Of a stretch of DNA of 9,918 bases, positions 6,033-9,918 are shown one piece after another (within the stretch, counting starts at the first letter, position 1; each line of letters opens with the position of its first letter). The DNA lies in the NCBI GenBank assembly GCA_905216145.1, contig CAJMST010000037.1, positions 1 through 9,918 on the forward strand, read 5' to 3'. The translations under genes and the position numbers were made by a program. Origin of the DNA: an uncultured bacterium (GTDB lineage: Bacteria > Actinomycetota > Coriobacteriia > Coriobacteriales > Coriobacteriaceae). The notes under the pieces were generated by a model. It had not been told where the DNA came from. It worked only from the letters and a program-made list of their open reading frames with translations, and did no database searches.

Positions 6033-6063
6033 TGGACACCCCCAGGGGGTATTGGTGTATAGT
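6033..6063 (+). promoter_or_regulatory. copA promoter
   Basis: A -35 box TGGACA (6033-6038, 5 of 6 matches) and a -10 box TATAGT (6058-6063) are separated by 19 bases. The copper operator fills most of this spacer, so a bound repressor would block RNA polymerase directly. The boxes are seen in the sequence; the start site is inferred at about 6070. Confidence 0.55.
6036..6052 (+). promoter_or_regulatory. CsoR-type copper operator
   Basis: ACACCCCCAGGGGGTAT is a pseudo-palindrome with C5 and G5 runs flanked by AT-rich ends; only one symmetric pair is broken. It matches the general form of known CsoR operators (a C-run/G-run palindrome ending in TAT). It sits inside the copA promoter, with a csoR gene downstream in the same cluster. 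Confidence 0.8.
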
Positions 6064-6110
6064 ATCGGCAGGTTAACAATTCCAACACCGAATCACGGAA
6101 AGGAGAAGCC

Positions 6111-8450
6111 ATGGCTCAAGATAAATTCGATGTGGGCGGCATGACGTGCGCCGCCTGCCAGGCGCACGTGGACCGTGCCGTGAGCAAACTCGACGGCGTC
6201 CAAAGCGTCGCGGTCAATCTGCTCGCCGGCTCTATGCTGGTGGACTACGACCCTGCGCAGGTCTCCCCCGACGACATCTGCACCGCTGTCGACCGCGCGG
6301 GCTACTCGGCCTCGCCCATCAGCACGGGCACCGACGCTGTCCAAAGCGGAAGTGCGCAAGCCAGGTCCGGCGCCGCCCATATGGAGTCGCCGACCAAAAA
6401 GTTGGAGGCCGCCGCCTCTGCCATGCGCACCCGCCTCATCGTCTCGATCGTATTCCTCATCCCACTGTTCTACATAGGCATGGGGCACATGCTCGGCTGG
6501 CCGCTGCCCGGCATCTTCACCGACCACACCCACAGCATGACGCTCGCGCTCACCGAGCTCGTCCTGCTCATCCCCATCGTCTACGTCAACGACGCGTACT
6601 TTATCAATGGGTTTAAATCGCTCGCGCACGGCGCGCCCACCATGGACGCCCTCATCGCCGTGGGCGCCACCGCCTCCATCGTCTGGTCGTTCTACGCCAT
6701 GTTCATCATGACCGACCAGCTAGCCGCGGGCCAGGTCCACGAGGCAATGATGACGGGCATGGACAATCTGTATTTTGAGAGCGCGGGCACGATCCTGTCG
6801 CTCGTCACCGTGGGCAAATACCTCGAGACGCGCAGCAAGTCCAAAACCGGCGGCGCCATCGAGGCGCTCATCGACCTGGCGCCCAAGACCGCGACCGTCG
6901 TTGCCGATGACGGCACCGAAACCACCGTGGACGTCGACAGCATCCTTCCCGGCCAGGTGCTGCGTGTGCGCCCCGGCGAGTCCATCCCTGTCGACGGCGT
7001 GGTGCTCGAGGGCGCGTCGGCCGTGGACGAGAGCGCGCTCACCGGCGAGTCCATCCCCGTAGAAAAGACCGCCGGCGACACCGTCAACGCCGCCACGGTC
7101 AACCGCACCGGATCGTTTACCTTCCGTGCCACACGCGTGGGCGCCGACACGTCGCTTGCCAAGATCATCCAGCTCGTCGAGGACGCCAACGCCACCAAGG
7201 CGCCTATCGCCCGCCTGGCCGACAAGGTCGCCGGCGTGTTTGTGCCCGTGGTGTTTGCGATCTCGGCCGTGACCTTCGTGGCGTGGATGGCGCTGACCGG
7301 CAGCGTGAACGAGGCACTCACCTCCGCCGTGGCCGTGTTGGTGATCAGCTGCCCGTGTGCGCTGGGTCTGGCCACGCCCGTCGCCATTATGGTTGGCACC
7401 GGCAAGGGCGCCGAGATGGGCATTCTGTTTAAGAGCGCCGAGGCGCTGGAGAATCTGCGCAACGTGGGCACCGTGGTACTCGATAAGACCGGCACCGTCA
7501 CCCGCGGCAAACCGGCTGTGACCGACATTGTGCTTGCCGCGCGCGCCGACGGCTCGCCCGCTATGAGTGAAAAGGCGTTACTGAAGCTCGCTGCCGCGCT
7601 CGAGTGCCCGAGCGAGCACCCGCTGGCAGAGGCGATTATGGCCGAGTGCGAGGCGCGCGGAATCGTGGCGCGCATGGTCGAGGACTTTGCCGCCGTGCCC
7701 GGTCGCGGCGTCACGGCGCGCGAGGGGCAGAATGTCATCGCAGCCGGCAACGTGCGCCTGATGAACGAGCTGGGCGCGAAGGTTCCCGCCGGCCTTGCCG
7801 AGCAATTTGCCGCCGAGGGCAAGACGCCGCTGTTCTTTGCCAAGAACGGCGAGCTTGCCGGCACCGTTGCCGTGGCTGACGAGGTCAAGGAGACGAGCGC
7901 CGGGGCCATCGCCGCACTGCGCTCGCTTGGCGTCGACGTGCGCATGCTCACCGGCGACAACCGCGTCACCGCCGAAGCGATCGCCCGCCGCGTGGGGCTG
8001 AGCAGCGAACAGGTCATCGCCGACGTTCTCCCCGCCGACAAGGAACGCCACGTGCGCGAACTGCAGGATGCGGGCGGCAAGGTCGCCATGGTGGGCGACG
8101 GCATCAATGACTCCCCCGCCCTGGCGCGCGCCGACGTGGGCCTTGCCATCGGCACCGGCGCCGACATCGCCAAAGAAGGGGCAGATGTGGTGCTCATGCG
8201 CAGCGACCTCATGGACGTCGCCCGCGCCATCGAGCTTTCGCGCGCCACGATCCGCAACATCAAGCAGGACCTGTTCTGGGCACTGTTCTACAACGGCATC
8301 GGCATTCCGCTGGCGGCGGGCGTGTTCTCCCCGCTCACCGGATGGCAACTCTCGCCGATGTTTGGCGCCGCGGCCATGAGCCTGTCGAGCGTGTGCGTCG
8401 TGTCCAATGCCCTGCGTTTGAAATCCTTTAAGCCTAAAGTGGCAAAATAG
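6111..8450 (+). CDS. copA: Cu(I)-exporting P1B-type ATPase
   Basis: Pumps Cu(I) out of the cytoplasm at the cost of ATP. At 779 residues with one N-terminal metal-binding domain it is a typical length. The heavy-metal domain carries GGMTCAACQAHVD (9-21; ligands C13 and C16). The pump has a TGES actuator loop (311-314), a CPC metal site in the membrane (414-416), the phosphorylation site DKTGT (458-462), SEHP (501-504), TGDN (614-617) and GDGIND (662-667). The late membrane helices hold FYNGIGIPLAAG (726-737) and MSLSSV (756-761), the pattern of the Cu(I) subgroup P1B-1. Three to four hydrophobic segments lie at about 108-125, 145-165, 177-200 and 220-240. The ATG follows AAAGGAG (6099-6105). 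It is preceded by a CsoR-type operator and followed by copZ and csoR, so copper induction is expected. The stop overlaps a small hairpin (AGCCTA 8431-8436 with TAGGCT 8448-8453). Confidence 0.97.
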   Translation: MAQDKFDVGGMTCAACQAHVDRAVSKLDGVQSVAVNLLAGSMLVDYDPAQVSPDDICTAVDRAGYSASPISTGTDAVQSGSAQARSGAAHMESPTKKLEAAASAMRTRLIVSIVFLIPLFYIGMGHMLGWPLPGIFTDHTHSMTLALTELVLLIPIVYVNDAYFINGFKSLAHGAPTMDALIAVGATASIVWSFYAMFIMTDQLAAGQVHEAMMTGMDNLYFESAGTILSLVTVGKYLETRSKSKTGGAIEALIDLAPKTATVVADDGTETTVDVDSILPGQVLRVRPGESIPVDGVVLEGASAVDESALTGESIPVEKTAGDTVNAATVNRTGSFTFRATRVGADTSLAKIIQLVEDANATKAPIARLADKVAGVFVPVVFAISAVTFVAWMALTGSVNEALTSAVAVLVISCPCALGLATPVAIMVGTGKGAEMGILFKSAEALENLRNVGTVVLDKTGTVTRGKPAVTDIVLAARADGSPAMSEKALLKLAAALECPSEHPLAEAIMAECEARGIVARMVEDFAAVPGRGVTAREGQNVIAAGNVRLMNELGAKVPAGLAEQFAAEGKTPLFFAKNGELAGTVAVADEVKETSAGAIAALRSLGVDVRMLTGDNRVTAEAIARRVGLSSEQVIADVLPADKERHVRELQDAGGKVAMVGDGINDSPALARADVGLAIGTGADIAKEGADVVLMRSDLMDVARAIELSRATIRNIKQDLFWALFYNGIGIPLAAGVFSPLTGWQLSPMFGAAAMSLSSVCVVSNALRLKSFKPKVAK

Positions 8451-8496
8451 GCTCACCATTAAGTCCATTTAGAACGGGTTTTCCAAGTGCCCAAGA

Positions 8497-8554
8497 TTGA
8501 CCTGAAAGAGGAGCGACGCGTACTTTGGTACGCGAGCGACGGCTTGAAGGTCAA
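8497..8554 (+). promoter_or_regulatory. Structured leader upstream of copZ
   Basis: A perfect 7-bp hairpin CGCGTAC (8517-8523), loop TTTG, GTACGCG (8528-8534) sits inside an outer 7-bp pairing of TTGACCT (8497-8503) with AGGTCAA (8548-8554). No U tract follows, so it is not an ordinary terminator. It may protect, process or tune the copA-copZ mRNA. The pairing is seen in the sequence; the role is inferred. Confidence 0.5.
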
Positions 8555-8597
8555 GGTCGGGTGCCTGGGAAAGCCGACACAACAGAGAGGAATACCC

Positions 8598-8819
8598 ATG
8601 CGTTTCACAATTAAGACTTCCGGCCTTATGTGCGGCCATTGCGATGCCACCGTCGAGACCGCGTTGCTCAACGTGGTCGGCGTGACCGATGCCGACGCCG
8701 ATCACGAGACCCAGACTGTCCAGGTGGAGTGCGCCGACACCGTAACCGCCGAGCAGCTCGCCGCCGCCGTCGAGGGCGCCGGCGAGAAATTCCATGCCCT
8801 GTCCGTAACCGCCGCGTAG
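8598..8819 (+). CDS. copZ: Copper chaperone, CopZ-like heavy-metal-associated protein
   Basis: A 73-residue single heavy-metal-associated domain that should carry Cu(I) in the cytoplasm and hand it to the CopA N-terminal domain and to CsoR. The metal site is MCGHC (11-15; C12 and C15), unlike the MTCAAC of CopA. The rest follows the beta-alpha-beta-beta-alpha-beta pattern, with ATVETALLNVVGV as helix 1 and TAEQLAAAVEGAG as helix 2, rich in Asp and Glu. The ATG at 8598 follows AGAGAGGA (8584-8591). A GTG at 8487 would extend the frame by 37 codons, but it would translate the structured leader and adds nothing resembling the family, so I chose the shorter form. It lies 147 bases after copA and 134 bases before csoR, on the same strand. 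Confidence 0.88.
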   Translation: MRFTIKTSGLMCGHCDATVETALLNVVGVTDADADHETQTVQVECADTVTAEQLAAAVEGAGEKFHALSVTAA

Positions 8820-8830
8820 CAGGCGCCACC

Positions 8831-8921
8831 TGCCCCCTCAGAAGTTGCGGTGAAATACGGGCTGTTGAGCCGCCCTAGGCCCTTAAACAGTCCGTATTTC
8901 ACCGCAACTGACAGGGGGGCA
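8831..8921. repeat. 91-base hairpin element between copZ and csoR
   Basis: AGTTGCGGTGAAATACGG (8843-8860) is perfectly complementary to 8892-8909. The stem extends inward by a G-U pair and CTGTT with AACAG (8862-8866, 8886-8890). Outward, after a 5x5 internal loop, TGCCCCC (8831-8837) pairs with GGGGGCA (8915-8921). The loop is 19 bases (8867-8885). No T run follows on either side. It looks like a dispersed palindromic element inserted in the operon, or an mRNA-stabilising structure. Confidence 0.8.
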
Positions 8922-8953
8922 TCCGGAAGATCGACCAGAAACGAGGACCCGCC

Positions 8954-9226
8954 ATGATGGCAGACCATAAATCGGTGACCCGCATGCTCAAGACGGCACG
9001 CGGTCAGATCGACGGCATCCTGCGGATGGTCGAGGAGGACCGCTACTGCGTCGATATCTCCACGCAGCTCATGGCCACACAGGCGCTCCTCGCGCGCATT
9101 AACGCCGACGTGCTCAAGGCGCATATCGAGGGCTGCGTGACTTCGGCAATCGAATCGGGCGACGAAGACCTCAAAGCCGCCAAACTCGCCGAAATCGAAC
9201 GCGTCGTCGACAAACTCTCCAAGTAA
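8954..9226 (+). CDS. csoR: Copper-sensing transcriptional repressor CsoR
   Basis: A 90-residue all-helical CsoR/RcnR-family repressor. The Cu(I) ligands fit the Cys-His-Cys signature: C32 (in YCVDISTQL), H57 (in KAHIEGC) and C61, with the 25- and 4-residue spacings of Mycobacterium tuberculosis CsoR. The N-terminal KSVTRMLKTARGQIDGILRMVEEDR is the family DNA-binding face and helix 1. An RcnR identity is unlikely because RcnR has His where this protein has C61, and CstR is unlikely because H57 is present. The apo-protein should bind the operator at 6036-6052 and release it on Cu(I) binding. The ATG follows GAGG (8943-8946); a second ATG at 8957 is also possible. No second C5/G5 operator is seen before csoR, so it probably depends on the copA promoter for autoregulation. 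Confidence 0.95.
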   Translation: MMADHKSVTRMLKTARGQIDGILRMVEEDRYCVDISTQLMATQALLARINADVLKAHIEGCVTSAIESGDEDLKAAKLAEIERVVDKLSK

Positions 9227-9236
9227 TTGGGGCATT

Positions 9237-9317
9237 GGGGACAGGTACGTTTGCACCGTCTTGGTATTCCGGGGACAGGTATGTTTGCACCACATTGGTG
9301 CAGATTAACCTGTCCCC
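9237..9317. repeat. GGGGACAGG palindrome, REP-like, with an extra half-copy
   Basis: The complete palindrome at 9271-9317 runs from GGGGACAGGTATGTTTGCAC to its partner ending AACCTGTCCCC, with a short ACATT loop between GCACC and GGTGC. A second left arm, differing at one base, lies at 9237-9257, 34 bases upstream. Palindromes closing with GGGGACAGG/CCTGTCCCC resemble REP-type repeats moved by IS200-like RAYT transposases; that link is from memory of the family and is not proven here. It fills the csoR to membrane-protein gap. Confidence 0.75.
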
Positions 9318-9333
9318 CTTGCTCTAAATCGGG

Positions 9334-9339
9334 TATAAA
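9334..9339 (+). promoter_or_regulatory. Possible -10 box of the zinc-ribbon membrane gene
   Basis: TATAAA lies 33 bases before the ATG at 9373. No good -35 box is present at the right distance, where the sequence is the CCTGTCCCC arm of the palindrome. If real, the leader would be about 27 bases. Confidence 0.3.
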
Positions 9340-9372
9340 GGCGTGCAGCATATCGAACGAAAGGCAATTTGC

Positions 9373-9846
9373 ATGAATGATTTTATGAAGGGTCGCAATG
9401 GTGCCGATGAACTCACCATCGTGATGGGTTTTGCCGGCATCGTCATCGCGATGATCGGATCGATAGCCCGCATCCAGTGGCTCAGCTGGATTGCCATCGC
9501 CGTAATCGTGATTGGCGTGCTGCGCGGCCTGTCCAAAAATATCGACGCACGTCACAAGGAGAACGAGGCCTTTGTCGCCGCGACTGCAAACGTACCCGGC
9601 TTGGGCAAGTTTGTAGCTAGCTTGGGCGGCGGAGCTACAGCGGCCAACGCCTCGCGCGCAGCCGGTACTAGCATGGAAGACTTTGAACGTGCCAAGCGCA
9701 CAGCCAAGAAGATGTGGAAGGGCCGCAAGACCACGGCCTATCTTAAGTGCCCCAACTGCGGCCAGATGCTCTCCGTTCCCAAGGGCAAAGGCAAGATCCG
9801 CGTCACCTGCCCCAAGTGCCATGCCAAGATGGAGACGCGCTCATAG
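9373..9846 (+). CDS. Conserved membrane protein with C-terminal zinc ribbon
   Basis: 157 residues. The N-terminal MNDFMKGRNGADELT is followed by two transmembrane helices at about 15-31 and 36-51, then RGLSKNIDARHKENEAF (51-67), a flexible Ala/Gly-rich linker, a basic stretch (107-120), and a zinc ribbon with C126-x2-C129 and C146-x2-C149 around VPKGKGKIRVTCPKC. This arrangement (FMxGRxGxDxL start, two helices, SKN...KEN, then CPxC...VPxGKGKI...CPxC) recurs as an uncharacterised family in gut Firmicutes and Actinomycetota, as I recall it. The function is unknown. The ATG at 9373 follows GAAAGG (9359-9364); the GTG at 9343 has no clear site. It probably stands alone, since a palindrome precedes it and a hairpin terminator follows. 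Confidence 0.8.
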   Translation: MNDFMKGRNGADELTIVMGFAGIVIAMIGSIARIQWLSWIAIAVIVIGVLRGLSKNIDARHKENEAFVAATANVPGLGKFVASLGGGATAANASRAAGTSMEDFERAKRTAKKMWKGRKTTAYLKCPNCGQMLSVPKGKGKIRVTCPKCHAKMETRS

Positions 9847-9869
9847 CCGCCATACCATGGGACAAATCA

Positions 9870-9894
9870 AAACCACCCCTAAAAGGGGTGGTTT
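9870..9894 (+). terminator. Terminator-like hairpin after the zinc-ribbon gene
   Basis: A perfect 10-bp stem (AAACCACCCC with GGGGTGGTTT) closes a TAAAA loop, 24 bases after the TAG stop. The stem ends in TTT and is followed by GCTCTT. On the other strand it is preceded by A-rich sequence, so it could work in both directions. Confidence 0.8.
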
Positions 9895-9918
9895 GCTCTT
9901 AGGGTATAACCCTTGGAT

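Noticed and set aside
6692..8263. A 523-codon minus-strand frame inside copA
   Set aside because: Ser/Ala/Thr-rich shadow opposite an unmistakable P-type ATPase.

Overview
The window looks like a chromosomal stretch from a high-GC member of the Actinomycetota, most likely a gut Coriobacteriia such as Collinsella. This is inferred from GC-rich codon use, strong AGGAGG-type ribosome sites, a kinase carrying a DUF6273-like outer domain, and GGGGACAGG-type palindromes between genes. No rRNA, tRNA, CRISPR array, transposase or phage gene was found.

Layout: (1) 1-1888, minus strand: a DEAD-box RNA helicase (RhlE-like) with a long Arg/Gly-rich tail whose 3' end lies outside the window. (2) 1889-2394: divergent intergenic region with one copy of a 37-base-core palindromic repeat and a good -10 box. 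(3) 2395-5613, plus strand: an FHA-domain protein, then a membrane serine/threonine kinase (kinase, transmembrane helix, DUF6273-like outer domain). Together they form a putative signalling pair: the outer domain senses, the kinase phosphorylates, and the FHA protein reads or is a substrate. A terminator-like hairpin and a separate 61-base inverted repeat lie between them. (4) 5614-6110: an array of four more copies of the palindromic repeat at about 81-base spacing, then a CsoR-type operator/promoter. (5) 6111-9226, plus strand: a copper-resistance module of Cu(I)-exporting P-type ATPase (copA), copper chaperone (copZ-like) and Cu(I)-sensing repressor (csoR). Its gene junctions contain a structured leader and a 91-base hairpin. 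(6) 9237-9317: a third palindromic family (GGGGACAGG...CCTGTCCCC). (7) 9373-9846: a small two-helix membrane protein with a C-terminal zinc ribbon, followed by a terminator-like hairpin.

The copper genes form a closed circuit. Cu(I) binding to CsoR should release the operator at 6036-6052, inducing the exporter, the chaperone and, if the three genes are co-transcribed, the repressor itself. The least explained element is the palindromic family. Five copies share an invariant core length and an asymmetric loop. At least two copies, lying in opposite orientations, keep the same four G-U-compatible positions, which fits a strand-specific RNA hairpin or a REP/MITE-like mobile palindrome. Copies lie on both sides of the FHA-kinase pair.
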